Of a stretch of DNA of 64,000 nt, positions 7,154-16,212 are shown in pieces; the first letter of the stretch is position 1; every line of letters begins with the position of its first letter. A program made the translations under genes and the position numbers. Below the pieces are notes generated by a model that was not told the DNA's origin, did no database searches, and saw only the letters and a program-made list of their open reading frames with translations. This DNA is from Rhodococcus sp. Leaf278 (GTDB lineage Bacteria; Actinomycetota; Actinomycetes; Mycobacteriales; Mycobacteriaceae), in assembly GCF_001426085.1 (NCBI RefSeq), contig NZ_LMRR01000002.1, positions 324,679-388,678 on the forward strand, read 5' to 3'.

Positions 7154-8623
7154 ATGACCACATCTGACATCGACCGGAAACCCGACGCGCAACTCGCTCC
7201 GGGCAGCAAGTTACTGATCGGCATCCTTGTCATCGCGGCGTTCGTCATGATCCTCAACGAAACGATCATGAGCGTGGCGCTGCCCACCCTGATGGTCGAC
7301 CTGAACATCTCAGCGACGACGGCGCAGTGGCTCACCACCGGATTTCTGCTGACGATGGCGGTCGTCATCCCCGTCACCGGCTTCCTGTTCCAGCGCTTCA
7401 CTCTGCGTCAGGTGTTCGTAGCGGCCATGACGCTGTTCACCGTCGGCACTCTGCTCGCTGCTTCAGCGCCGGGCTTCGAGATGCTCCTGCTCGGACGCAT
7501 CACCCAGGCCAGCGGCACGGCGATCATGTTGCCGCTGTTGATGACCACCGTCCTCACTGTGGTTCCAGCGCACAAGCGCGGCGCGATGATGGGTGTGATC
7601 TCCATCGTCATCGCTGTGGCACCCGCGATCGGTCCGACGATCTCGGGAGTCATCCTCGATTCGCTGGACTGGCGTTGGATGTTCTGGCTCGTACTTCCGA
7701 TCGCACTCATCGCGTTCGCCATCGGAACCACTCTGGTGAAGAACGTGACCGAGACAAGTCGGCCGTCGTTCGATCCAGCCTCGGTCGTATTGTCCGCGTT
7801 GGCTTTCGGCGGCATCGTCTACGGCTTGAGCAGCCTCGGCCACTCGGCCGAGGAGTCCGTGGTGCCGGTATGGCTGCCGCTGATCGTCGGCATCGTCGCA
7901 TTGGTGGTGTTCGTTCTCCGGCAGGTCTCGCGTCAGGAGCGGGGTGGCGCGTTGCTGGATATGCGTCCGTTCCGCACTCCCACCTTCAGTATCGGGCTCG
8001 GCATGATCGCGATTTCGATGATGGCCTTGTTCGGAGCACTGATCCTGCTACCGATGTATCTGCAGAACGTCCGCGGACTCGACACTCTCGACACCGGACT
8101 GATGCTGCTCCCCGGCGGACTGCTCATGGGGCTGCTCGCACCGTTCGTCGGGCGCATCTTCGATCGAATCGGGCCGCGTCCCTTGGTCATTCCCGGTGCA
8201 ATGGTGGTGAGCGGCGCACTGTGGTCGATGACCGTGCTGGACGCGCAGACTGCATTGCCGCTCGTGATCGGTATCCACATGTTGCTCTCGGCGGGCCTGG
8301 CTCTCATCATGACGCCGCTCATGACCTCGTCGCTGGGATCGCTACCCACCCAGCTGTACTCGCACGGCAGTGCCATCTTCAGCACGGTTCAGCAGCTGGC
8401 CGGTGCTGCCGGTACCGCACTGTTCGTCACCGTGATGTCCAACACGGCGGCAGCCGAAATCGCCGACGGCGCAACCACTGCGAGTGGCTCGGAGGCCGGT
8501 ATCCACACTGCCTTCCTCTACGGCGGGGCAGTATCACTGGTGGCAGTCGCCGCGTCGTTCTTCATCCGGGCACCGGCACGCAGCGACAGCGATGCGCCCA
8601 TCCCCGCACAATCGGTTCACTAG
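7154..8623 (+). CDS. MFS multidrug exporter, DHA2 type
   Basis: A 489-aa membrane protein with roughly 14 hydrophobic segments. The LNETIMSVALPTLMVDL block in the first helix and the QWLTTGFLLTMAVVIP block in the second are typical of proton-driven drug:H+ antiporters of the DHA2 (EmrB/LmrB) group. The GAPAIGPTISG motif-C equivalent appears as VAPAIGPTISGVI in the fifth helix, as expected for an antiporter. It should export a hydrophobic or amphipathic compound. The TetR gene and palindrome upstream suggest induction by substrate. The stop codon is one base from the convergent stop of the fused E1 gene, leaving no room for a terminator between them. Confidence 0.9.
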   Translation: MTTSDIDRKPDAQLAPGSKLLIGILVIAAFVMILNETIMSVALPTLMVDLNISATTAQWLTTGFLLTMAVVIPVTGFLFQRFTLRQVFVAAMTLFTVGTLLAASAPGFEMLLLGRITQASGTAIMLPLLMTTVLTVVPAHKRGAMMGVISIVIAVAPAIGPTISGVILDSLDWRWMFWLVLPIALIAFAIGTTLVKNVTETSRPSFDPASVVLSALAFGGIVYGLSSLGHSAEESVVPVWLPLIVGIVALVVFVLRQVSRQERGGALLDMRPFRTPTFSIGLGMIAISMMALFGALILLPMYLQNVRGLDTLDTGLMLLPGGLLMGLLAPFVGRIFDRIGPRPLVIPGAMVVSGALWSMTVLDAQTALPLVIGIHMLLSAGLALIMTPLMTSSLGSLPTQLYSHGSAIFSTVQQLAGAAGTALFVTVMSNTAAAEIADGATTASGSEAGIHTAFLYGGAVSLVAVAASFFIRAPARSDSDAPIPAQSVH

Positions 8624-8624
8624 G

Positions 8625-10772
8625 TCAACCGACGTCCATCATCCGCACGGCCGCAGCGACGATCTCGTCCTCCGACAGGAGGACGAGATCGGCCGCACCG
8701 CCGAGAGGGACGAACGAATTCGCGCTCGACACTCGGGTGATGGCACCGTCATAGCCACCCTCTACGAGAGCGGTCACGACGCCCTCCCCCACTCCCCCGT
8801 CGTGCCGGGTCTCGTCGGCGATCAGCACTCGATCGAAACGTGCAAGCCGGTGCAACAAATCCTCGGCCGGAAGGGGAACTATCCAACGTAGGTCCACGAC
8901 CGTCACCGCAATCCCGCGTTCGCGCAACGTCGACGCCGCGCATCGGCTCATCACCACTCCGTTGCCGAACGTGACGATGGCCAGATCATCTCCGTCGAGA
9001 TGGCTTGCGGCGGTGCCGAAATTAACCGATGCTTCGTCGATGCAGCGCAGTGCGCCGTCGCCGTCGAGCAGATCAGTGCGGTGATAGAGCGCAATGGGCT
9101 CCAGAAATACGCACACTCGCCCCTCCTCAACGGCCAGTGCCACACAGGTTCTCAGAAGACCGGCGGCCTCGGCCGCCGAACTCGGAACCGCAACCACGAT
9201 GCCCGGAATGTCGCGTAGAACGGCGACCGCGTTGTCGTTGTGGAAGTGCCCACCGAAACCGCGTTGATACGCCAGACCGGCGACACGCACGACCATCCCG
9301 TTGGTGAACTGCGCATCCGAGAAGAACTTGAGCGACGCGGCCTCACCGCGCAATTGGTCCTCGGCATTGTGCAGGTACGCCAAATACTGTATCTCCGGTA
9401 TCGGGACGAAGCCGGCGAGCGCAGCACCCAGGGCGGTGCCGAGCACCGTCTGCTCGTCGAGTAGCGTGTCGAAAACTCGTGCTGCGCCGAACTTCTTGCG
9501 CAAACCCTTCGTGACGCCGTAGACGCCACCTTTGACGGCCACGTCCTCGCCGAACACGAGCACGTCCGGTCGCGCCGTCATGATGTCGGTGAGGGTCCTA
9601 TTGATCATGGCGGCGAGTGTCAGACGGTCCCCGACCACTGCAGGTCGAAGGCTCTGTTCGGTGGCGGTTACAGCAGTCGGTCGCCGATCGGTGAGCGGAG
9701 CCATCACGGCCTCTGCGGTCGACAGTCGCGTCGATTCGCCGGAGCGCAGGGAGTCGGCCGTCGCCTCGGCCTCGCTCATCACGGTCTCGCGCATCGTCTG
9801 GTAGCGGCCCTCGACGTCGGCGACGGTCAGGATCCCGGCGTCGACCAACGCACGAGCACTGGCCAGCAACGGATCTCGCTCGTAGTCACCGATGATGTCC
9901 GCACTCGAGCGGTAGGCGAGTTCGGCATCCGAGCCGGCGTGTCCCATCAGCCGCACCGTCTCGAGGTGGAGGACTACCGGACGCCGCCTCGCCCGTACCG
10001 TTGCAACCGCGTCGTCGACGGTGCGCATCAGTGCTACCGGATCGTCGCCGTCGGCCCGCACGTACTCGATGGACGCAAATCGGCTGAGCGACTGAGCGAT
10101 CCATCCCCGCGGCGATCGGGTACTGATGCCGATCCCGTTGTCCTCGCAGACGAACAGGATCGGCATCGGAACGGACTGATGCGCACAGTAGGCAGCCGAA
10201 TTGAGCGCACCCACCGTCGTCGAATGGTTGGCCGAAGCGTCACCGAAGCTGCACACCACAACGGCGTTCTCGGGCCATGGAGTTCGGTGACGCAGCGCCT
10301 TCGCCCGACCGAGCGCGAACGCCAGGCCGACCGCGCGCGGCACCTGGGACCCGATCGTCGACGTCTGCGGGACGATGCCCAGAGCCGGATGTCCGAACAC
10401 CTTGTGGCGACCGCCGGACATGGGGTCGCGAGTCGAGGCGACCAGACTCGCCAGCACGTCCCGAATGGGGGTCGAATCCGAGTACTGTTGTGCACGTGCG
10501 GCATAGAAGCCACCGGAGCGGTAGTGCAGTAACGCCGGGTCGGTGACCTCGGTTGCTGCCCCGACGGCTGCGTTGGCTTCGTGGCCGGACGATCCGATGG
10601 TGTAGTAACCGAAGCCCTCGGATTGCAACCACCGGGCCGCGAAGTCGAGATGCCGGCTGGCGAGCTGCGCATCGAAGTACCGGAGCAGACGATCCGGGTC
10701 GGCGACGACGGACCCACCGGACCGGGCGGACCGAACCTGCTTCAGGAAGTACTCGTCGATCGCCTCGGCCAC
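8625..10772 (-). CDS. Fused E1 alpha-beta subunit of a 2-oxoacid dehydrogenase
   Basis: A 715-aa thiamine-diphosphate enzyme that joins both E1 halves in one chain. Residues of about 1-340 are E1-alpha-like, with the ThDP motif GDAS (177-180) ending in D-N (211-212). From about 380 on it is E1-beta-like, starting with DRLTLAAMINRTL and containing FGEDVAVKGGVYG. GTG at 10772 has AGGG eight bases upstream. It is the fourth gene in the direction of transcription after separate E1-alpha, E1-beta and E2 genes, 52 bases behind E2. It probably feeds the same E2 with another branched or keto acid, but could be an unrelated oxidase-type E1. Its substrate is not evident. Confidence 0.85.
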   Translation of the reverse strand: MAEAIDEYFLKQVRSARSGGSVVADPDRLLRYFDAQLASRHLDFAARWLQSEGFGYYTIGSSGHEANAAVGAATEVTDPALLHYRSGGFYAARAQQYSDSTPIRDVLASLVASTRDPMSGGRHKVFGHPALGIVPQTSTIGSQVPRAVGLAFALGRAKALRHRTPWPENAVVVCSFGDASANHSTTVGALNSAAYCAHQSVPMPILFVCEDNGIGISTRSPRGWIAQSLSRFASIEYVRADGDDPVALMRTVDDAVATVRARRRPVVLHLETVRLMGHAGSDAELAYRSSADIIGDYERDPLLASARALVDAGILTVADVEGRYQTMRETVMSEAEATADSLRSGESTRLSTAEAVMAPLTDRRPTAVTATEQSLRPAVVGDRLTLAAMINRTLTDIMTARPDVLVFGEDVAVKGGVYGVTKGLRKKFGAARVFDTLLDEQTVLGTALGAALAGFVPIPEIQYLAYLHNAEDQLRGEAASLKFFSDAQFTNGMVVRVAGLAYQRGFGGHFHNDNAVAVLRDIPGIVVAVPSSAAEAAGLLRTCVALAVEEGRVCVFLEPIALYHRTDLLDGDGALRCIDEASVNFGTAASHLDGDDLAIVTFGNGVVMSRCAASTLRERGIAVTVVDLRWIVPLPAEDLLHRLARFDRVLIADETRHDGGVGEGVVTALVEGGYDGAITRVSSANSFVPLGGAADLVLLSEDEIVAAAVRMMDVG

Positions 10773-10824
10773 TCTCGCACCCTTGTCTCTGTCGAGCTGT
10801 CTCCAGCGAGCCGAGCTGCCTGCA

Positions 10825-12105
10825 TCAGCTCAGGGCGATCATATCCATCGGACTACTGAGCAACCGACCGACGAGCGCAAGGAACTGCGATCCCTGCTGA
10901 CCGTCGACGAGACGGTGATCGAACGACAGGGACAGCGTCGTCACCGAACGCAGAGCGATGGCACCCTCATGTTCCCACGGCATTCGGCGAATCGAACCGA
11001 AGCACAGGATGGCCGCTTCGCCGGGATTGAGAATGGGCGTCCCGGCGTCGACTCCGAACACGCCGACGTTGGTGATCGTGATCGTGCCGTCGGCGAGGTC
11101 GGCCGGACTGCTCTTACCTTCCTTCGCGGTACGCGTCAGATCTGCCAGTGCACGCGCGATGTCCACCAACGAGAGCTCGTGTGCGTCCTTGATGTTCGGC
11201 ACCATCAGGCCGCGTGGAGTCGCCGCGGCGATGCCCAGGTTGACGTAGTGCTTGGTGACGATCTCCTGAGCCGCCTCGTCCCAGGACGAGTTGAGGGACG
11301 GATTCGATTTCAGGGCAACGAGAACTGCCTTGGACACCAGCGCCAGCGGTGTCAGGCGCACATCCGTGAAGTGGTCGGACGCTCGCAGCGAATCCAGCAG
11401 TTCCAGAGTCTCGGTGACGTCCACCGTGACGAACTCGGTGACGTGCGGGGCCGTGAACGCACTGCGCACCATCGCATCCGCCGTGTGCTTGCGCACGCCC
11501 TTGATCGGGGTGCGCTCTTCGCGGCCGCGCCTCTGAGGGACCTGCTCGGCGGCTGTGGGTTCGCCCTGCAGGTACGACTCGACGTCCTCGCGGGTGACGT
11601 CGCCGCGAGCTCCGGTCGCGGGTACCTCGGCAAGGTCGACGGCGTTGTCCTTGGCCATCTTTCGGACCGGCGGTGCGGCGAGCGGCTTTCCGTTCTGCCC
11701 GTTCGGTGACGCAGTGACCGGTGGTGTTCCCCGGCCTCCGCGTCGACTCGAGCCTTCCTTCGCCACGCCGTAGCCGACGAGAACCGGGACGCGTTCGTCA
11801 CTGTCTTCGGCCGGGCTTGCTTCCTCCACACCTGGTACAGCTGTGTCATCTTCACTGTCGCCGCCGACTCGGATGTCGATGATCGGTACCCCGACCTCGA
11901 CGGTGTCGCCCTCCGAGACATGCAGCGCGACAACCACCCCCGCGAACGGTGAGGGAAGTTCGACGGCGGCTTTGGCCGTTTCGACCTCGGCGATGTTCTG
12001 GTTCAACTCGATCGTGTCACCGACGGCGACGAGCCAGGTCAACAGGTCGGCCTCGGTGAGGCCCTCCCCGAGGTCGGGCAACGGAAAACTCTGGATGGTG
12101 GGCAT
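10825..12105 (-). CDS. bkdC: Dihydrolipoamide acyltransferase E2 of the branched-chain 2-oxoacid dehydrogenase
   Basis: A 426-aa E2 subunit. The lipoyl domain covers about 1-80 with the lipoylated Lys45 in VETAKAAVE. A peripheral subunit-binding domain follows at about 135-165 (PPVRKMAKDNAVDLAEV), flanked by flexible linkers rich in Gly, Pro and charged residues. The catalytic domain ends with HRLVDG (His397, Asp401), the acyltransferase signature. ATG at 12105 begins the MPTIQSFPLPDLGEG sequence. It forms the core to which E1 binds and transfers the acyl group to CoA. No E3 gene is present in the window, so a shared dihydrolipoamide dehydrogenase is implied. Confidence 0.93.
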   Translation of the reverse strand: MPTIQSFPLPDLGEGLTEADLLTWLVAVGDTIELNQNIAEVETAKAAVELPSPFAGVVVALHVSEGDTVEVGVPIIDIRVGGDSEDDTAVPGVEEASPAEDSDERVPVLVGYGVAKEGSSRRGGRGTPPVTASPNGQNGKPLAAPPVRKMAKDNAVDLAEVPATGARGDVTREDVESYLQGEPTAAEQVPQRRGREERTPIKGVRKHTADAMVRSAFTAPHVTEFVTVDVTETLELLDSLRASDHFTDVRLTPLALVSKAVLVALKSNPSLNSSWDEAAQEIVTKHYVNLGIAAATPRGLMVPNIKDAHELSLVDIARALADLTRTAKEGKSSPADLADGTITITNVGVFGVDAGTPILNPGEAAILCFGSIRRMPWEHEGAIALRSVTTLSLSFDHRLVDGQQGSQFLALVGRLLSSPMDMIALS

Positions 12106-12149
12106 CGTCGAATCCTGTTCGGTGTCTGTCGGCGGCAGCGAGCGGAAGG

Positions 12150-13154
12150 TCAGTGGGAGCGGCAGCGGTCGACCGCGTCGAGAATCCGGTCGACGTCGGG
12201 CAGATAGAACTTCTCGAGCTTCGACGCGGGGTACGGGGTCCCGAAGCCGCCGACGCGCAGTACCGGTGCCTCCAGGTTGTAGAAGCAGCGTTCGGAGATC
12301 CGTGCGGCGATCTCGGAGCCGATACCCATGAAGACCGGTGCCTCGTGTGTGACGACCAGACGTCCGGTCTTGCGCACCGAGGCTTCGATGGTTTCGAAGT
12401 CGATCGGGGAGAGCGAGCGCAGATCGACGACCTCGATGGAGATTCCCTCGTGGGCAGCAACTTCGGCGGCCTTGCGGGCGGTGGCGACAAGCGGGCCGTA
12501 AGCGATGAGGGTTACGTCCGTGCCCTCGGTGACCACCCGGGCCTGGTGCAGCGGGTACGACGCGTCGAGGTCGGTGGAGTCCAGGTCGATCGCGCTCTTC
12601 TCCCAGTATCGCCGCTTCGGCTCGAAGAACAACACGGGGTCGTCGCTGGCAATGGCCTGCTGGATCATCGAGTAACCATCCGCGGAATTGCTGCAGGTGA
12701 CGACGCGAAGGCCCGCGGTCTGCGCGAAGTAGCCCTCGGGAGACTCCGAGTGATGTTCGACCGCACCGATTCCGCCGCCGTAGGGCACGCGAATCGTCAT
12801 CGGAATCTTGACGTTGCCACTCGTTCGGTAGTGCAGTTTGGCGACCTGCGAGACGATCTGGTCGAAGGCCGGGTAGATGAAGCCGTCGAACTGGATCTCG
12901 CACACCGGCCGAAATCCCCGCATCGCGAGTCCGACTGCGGTGCCGACGATTCCCGATTCCGCCAGCGGCATGTCGAGTACTCGACCGGGTCCGAAGTCCT
13001 TCTGCAGTCCGTCGGTGACGCGGAAGACGCCGCCGAGCTTGCCGATGTCCTCACCCATCAGCAGGACTTTCGGGTCGTTCTCCATCGCTCGTCGCAGACC
13101 TGCATTGATGGCCTTGCCCAACGGAAGACTGGTGGGCCGTTCCAGGGTGGTCAT
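12150..13154 (-). CDS. bkdB: Branched-chain 2-oxoacid dehydrogenase E1 beta subunit
   Basis: A 334-aa transketolase-pyrimidine type subunit. It opens with the A-I-N-x-x-L-R-R-A-M helix and the LLMGEDIGKLGGVFRVTDGL block typical of E1-beta. The PYGGGIGAVEHHSESPE segment is also conserved. Its ATG overlaps the TGA of the E1-alpha gene (ATGA), so the two subunits of the heterotetramer are translationally coupled. Together they decarboxylate the oxoacids from valine, leucine and isoleucine. The adjacent Lrp regulator and valine dehydrogenase support branched-chain rather than pyruvate specificity. Confidence 0.93.
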   Translation of the reverse strand: MTTLERPTSLPLGKAINAGLRRAMENDPKVLLMGEDIGKLGGVFRVTDGLQKDFGPGRVLDMPLAESGIVGTAVGLAMRGFRPVCEIQFDGFIYPAFDQIVSQVAKLHYRTSGNVKIPMTIRVPYGGGIGAVEHHSESPEGYFAQTAGLRVVTCSNSADGYSMIQQAIASDDPVLFFEPKRRYWEKSAIDLDSTDLDASYPLHQARVVTEGTDVTLIAYGPLVATARKAAEVAAHEGISIEVVDLRSLSPIDFETIEASVRKTGRLVVTHEAPVFMGIGSEIAARISERCFYNLEAPVLRVGGFGTPYPASKLEKFYLPDVDRILDAVDRCRSH

Positions 13155-14233
13155 GACGTAGCTCCTTCGAATCCGGCTTGGTACGAGGCGAATTGGGCCC
13201 GCTCATCGTCAAGGAGGGGGTGTGGATCGGCGTAGACGTTGTCGAACACCGACATCGCTTCCGGCTCGACGGTCTCGAGGCACCCACGGCGAAGTTCCGC
13301 AGCGACGTCGTCGGCGGTGCGCTTCACCGACGCGGCGAACGCGTCGTCGAACACGCCGATTCGCTTGAGCAGCTTCTCGATTCGGTCGATCGGATCCTTG
13401 GCGCGCCATTCGTCGTCGGTGGCACCGGAGCGGTATCGCGTCGGATCGTCGGACGTGGTGTGCGGGCCCATTCGGTAGGTGACGGCCTCGATGAGCGTCG
13501 GGCCGCTGCCCTCTCGGGCTCGAGCGAGGGCGGCTCTGGTCACGGCCAGGACGGCGAGAACGTCGTTGCCGTCGACACGTACCGACGGGATTCCGTATCC
13601 CTCGCCGCGGGCGGCGATCGTCGTCTTGGTCTGTACCGTCACCGGTTCGGAGATCGCCCACTGGTTGTTCTGACAGAAGAACACCACCGGCGCATGGAAA
13701 CTGGCGGCGAAACCGAGTGCCTCGGAGATGTCGCCCTGGCTGGTTGCACCGTCACCGAAGTAGGTGATGGCCGCGCCTTCGGCTCCTTCGAGTTGCATGC
13801 CGATGGCGTATCCGGTTGCGTGCAAGCCCTGAGATCCGACGATGATCGCCGGCGTGGTCATGCGGTATTCGTACGGGTCCCAGCCGGACAGCGTCGATCC
13901 GCGCCAGAACCGGAGCATCTGGGTGGGGTCCACTCCGCGGCAGTAGGCGACGCCGTGCTCGCGGTAGCTCGCGAACACGAAGTCCTCGGAGTCGAGCGCA
14001 CGAGCGGATCCCACCTGCGCCGCTTCCTGACCGAGCAACGGCGCCCACAGACCCAGTTCGCCCTGCCGCTGCAGCGCGGTGGCCTCGGCATCGATGCGCC
14101 GGACGACGACGAGATCGCGGTACATCTCCATCATCGCGGCCGTGTCGATATCGGCGACGAGAGGCGAGTAGGTCTCGTTCCGCACCACTGTTCCCGATTC
14201 TTTGATCAGCTGAACCAGCGAGTTGGTGTTCAT
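13151..14233 (-). CDS. bkdA: Branched-chain 2-oxoacid dehydrogenase E1 alpha subunit
   Basis: A 360-aa ThDP-binding subunit. The cofactor motif starts at GDGATSQGD (160-168) and ends at N-N (189-190). The substrate-binding R-x-H-G-V-A region and the phosphorylation-loop-like YRMGPHTTSDDPTRYR segment are present. ATG at 14233 is the start that matches family length; the longer open frame upstream is not homologous. It is the first gene of a leftward operon E1-alpha, E1-beta, E2, fused E1, and lies divergent to an Lrp-family gene across a short region with a palindrome and direct repeats. Confidence 0.93.
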   Translation of the reverse strand: MNTNSLVQLIKESGTVVRNETYSPLVADIDTAAMMEMYRDLVVVRRIDAEATALQRQGELGLWAPLLGQEAAQVGSARALDSEDFVFASYREHGVAYCRGVDPTQMLRFWRGSTLSGWDPYEYRMTTPAIIVGSQGLHATGYAIGMQLEGAEGAAITYFGDGATSQGDISEALGFAASFHAPVVFFCQNNQWAISEPVTVQTKTTIAARGEGYGIPSVRVDGNDVLAVLAVTRAALARAREGSGPTLIEAVTYRMGPHTTSDDPTRYRSGATDDEWRAKDPIDRIEKLLKRIGVFDDAFAASVKRTADDVAAELRRGCLETVEPEAMSVFDNVYADPHPLLDDERAQFASYQAGFEGATS

Positions 14234-14261
14234 GGTCCTGGCACTCTCCGTCCTGATGTGA

Positions 14262-14333
14262 TGTCCTTCACAAGGACACCACCGACATCCAGAGTGCACA
14301 AGTGATGACTTCGAGACTGAGCAGCGTGCACAA
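14262..14333. promoter_or_regulatory. Palindrome and direct repeats between bkdA and the divergent Lrp gene
   Basis: TGTCCTTcacAAGGACA (14262-14278) is a 7-bp palindrome with three central bases. Two copies of GTGCACAA (14294-14301 and 14326-14333) follow 32 bases apart, about three helical turns, and the second runs into a CAATATTG dyad (14331-14338). Spaced repeats on one DNA face are the usual layout for Lrp-type regulators, which wrap DNA. The sites fit control of the bkd operon and of the regulator itself, by inference. Confidence 0.45.
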
Positions 14334-14367
14334 TATTGCGAGTCGACGGAGCTACAGGAAGTGCGCA

Positions 14368-14847
14368 ATGACCGATTTGGACAAGACCGACGCCAAGCTT
14401 CTCCTCGCCCTCTGCTCGAAGCCTCGCGCCACCGGGGTCGAACTCGCCACGACACTGGGCTTGTCGCGCAACACCGTCCAGGCGCGTCTCGGTCGATGGG
14501 ACGACAAGGGCTCACTCACCCCGATCGATCACCGCATCCCACCGAAGTCGCTGGGGCGACCCCTGCAGGCGTTCGTCACCGCACGGGTCAATCAGCACAT
14601 GCTGGCCGCGGTCACCGAGAATCTCCGCACCATCCCCGAGGTACTCGAGGTGTTCGGACTGTCCGGAGCTGCAGATATGCACATCCGCATCGCCGCCGTC
14701 GACGCCGACGACCTGTATCGCATAGCCGGCTTGATTCTCGAGATACCCGGAGTCGAGCGCACCAACATGTCCATCGCCATGTCGGAATTGATCCAATACC
14801 GCACCAAGCCGTTGCTCGAACAGCTCGCCGAAGACGGCCGACGCTGA
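14368..14847 (+). CDS. Lrp/AsnC family regulator of the bkd operon (BkdR-like)
   Basis: A 159-aa regulator with an N-terminal winged helix (LDKTDAKLLLALCSKPRATG, then LGLSRNTVQARLGRW, about 4-45) and a RAM domain (about 65-145, including VLEVFGLSGAADMHIRI). ATG at 14368 has AGGAAG seven bases upstream. It is divergent from the bkd operon and followed by valine dehydrogenase, the arrangement seen for BkdR-type activators, which respond to branched-chain amino acids. The regulatory target is inferred from position. Confidence 0.88.
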   Translation: MTDLDKTDAKLLLALCSKPRATGVELATTLGLSRNTVQARLGRWDDKGSLTPIDHRIPPKSLGRPLQAFVTARVNQHMLAAVTENLRTIPEVLEVFGLSGAADMHIRIAAVDADDLYRIAGLILEIPGVERTNMSIAMSELIQYRTKPLLEQLAEDGRR

Positions 14848-15013
14848 GCAGGCAGACCAGCTCTGCCAGACCGATTCGCTCGCCACCGTGCAAGATGCAT
14901 GATCTCGGCAACGGCGGTTGACCAGCGTGCACGTTCACGGCAGCCTACGACGGACATGATCCCGGATACCACCCATTTCCGGTACCGCCGCCTCACCACC
15001 GAAAGAGACGCCT

Positions 15014-16123
15014 GTGTCCGTCGTTGCCGACCGCCCCGCCGCCGTGACCACCCCGCCCGACCACCTGCAGTCAGGTGTCTTCGATCGTTCCGACATGCCG
15101 CGCGACTCCGCGCACGAGCGTGTCGTGTTCTGCCAGGATCGCGACACCGGGCTGCGCGCGATCATCGCGGTGCATTCCACGACCCTGGGACCGGCGCTCG
15201 GTGGAACGCGCTTCTACCCCTACGCATCCGAGCAGGATGCGCTGACCGATGTACTGCGGCTCTCCCGCGGAATGACGTACAAGGCAGCCGTCGCGGGCGT
15301 CGATCTCGGCGGCGGAAAAGCCGTGATCCTCGGTGATCCCAACGCCATCAAGACCCCGACGCTGTTGAACGCATACGGTCGATTCGTCGAGTCCCTCGGC
15401 GGAACCTACGTCACCGCAGGCGATGTGGGCACCAACAGCAACGATCTCGACATCATCGCCGAAGAGACGGCGCACGTCGTCGGCAAGAACACCACCGCGG
15501 GCGGCACCGGAGACAGCGGTCCGCAGACCGCACTCGGAGTCTTCCTGTCACTCCGGGCGGCAGCCGAATCGGTCTGGGGCTCCGACGATCTGACCGGCAA
15601 GCGCGTCGGCGTCGAGGGGGCAGGCAAGGTGGGGTACAACCTCGTGGCCCTGCTTCGTGACGCCGATGCCGAGGTGATCGTCAGTGACTCCTACCCACCC
15701 GCCCTCGATCGCATCGCCCTGGATTTCCCCGGGGTCACCATCGGTTCCGACATCATCGGTGCGGATGTCGACGTCTACGCACCGTGCGCCATGGGCGCCA
15801 CCCTCGACGCCTCCTCGGTAGCCCGATTGACGGCGTCCATCGTCTGCGGCGCGGCCAACAACCAGCTGCTCACACCCGACGTCGAAGCGATGCTGGCGGC
15901 GCGCGGAATCGTGTGGGTACCGGACTACGTCGCCAACGCCGGCGGCCTGATCCAGGTGGAAGGCGAACTGCGCGGCAAGGATTCGGCCCAGGTGATGGCC
16001 ACGATCGGGAAGATCCGCGACACCGTCTCCGGCATCTTCGCCATCGCGCGTGCCGAGGGCATTCTGCTGGGAGCCGCAGCCGATCGTCTGGCCGAAGACC
16101 GGATCGCCGCCGCGCAGGGCTGA
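15014..16123 (+). CDS. vdh: Valine/leucine dehydrogenase (Glu/Leu/Phe/Val dehydrogenase family)
   Basis: A 369-aa NAD-dependent amino acid dehydrogenase. The substrate domain has GPALGGTRFYPY, the MTYKAAVAGVDLGGGKA block with Lys90 and Lys102, and GDVGTNSNDLD, all close to Streptomyces valine dehydrogenase. The Rossmann motif G-x-G-K-V-G is at about 201-206. It should convert valine, leucine or isoleucine reversibly to the 2-oxoacid and ammonia, delivering substrate to the Bkd complex encoded 1 kb away. GTG at 15014 has a GAAAGAGA upstream. A leucine or phenylalanine preference is possible. Confidence 0.88.
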   Translation: MSVVADRPAAVTTPPDHLQSGVFDRSDMPRDSAHERVVFCQDRDTGLRAIIAVHSTTLGPALGGTRFYPYASEQDALTDVLRLSRGMTYKAAVAGVDLGGGKAVILGDPNAIKTPTLLNAYGRFVESLGGTYVTAGDVGTNSNDLDIIAEETAHVVGKNTTAGGTGDSGPQTALGVFLSLRAAAESVWGSDDLTGKRVGVEGAGKVGYNLVALLRDADAEVIVSDSYPPALDRIALDFPGVTIGSDIIGADVDVYAPCAMGATLDASSVARLTASIVCGAANNQLLTPDVEAMLAARGIVWVPDYVANAGGLIQVEGELRGKDSAQVMATIGKIRDTVSGIFAIARAEGILLGAAADRLAEDRIAAAQG

Positions 16124-16133
16124 GAGCGGGCCG

Positions 16134-16207
16134 GCACGTGTCGCTCCACTCTGGGCCGTCGATCGGGGTTTTCCGCACGGACGGTCGCAGAGTGGAGCGC
16201 TACGTGC
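16134..16207. terminator. Long imperfect inverted repeat between convergent genes
   Basis: Arms GCACGTGTCGCTCCACTCTG (16134-16153) and the near-complement at 16188-16207 pair with two mismatches over 20 bases, around a 34-base loop that contains a short internal hairpin. It lies between the convergent valine dehydrogenase and semialdehyde dehydrogenase genes. A terminator role fits the position, although there is no clear T tract and the loop is long. The first 16 bases of the element (16131-16146) recur exactly at 46805-46820. Confidence 0.5.
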
Positions 16208-16212
16208 ACCGG

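Noticed and set aside
12106..12903. An in-frame extension of the E2 gene over E1 beta
   Set aside because: It is in a different frame of the E1-beta gene, and the lipoyl domain begins at the ATG at 12105.
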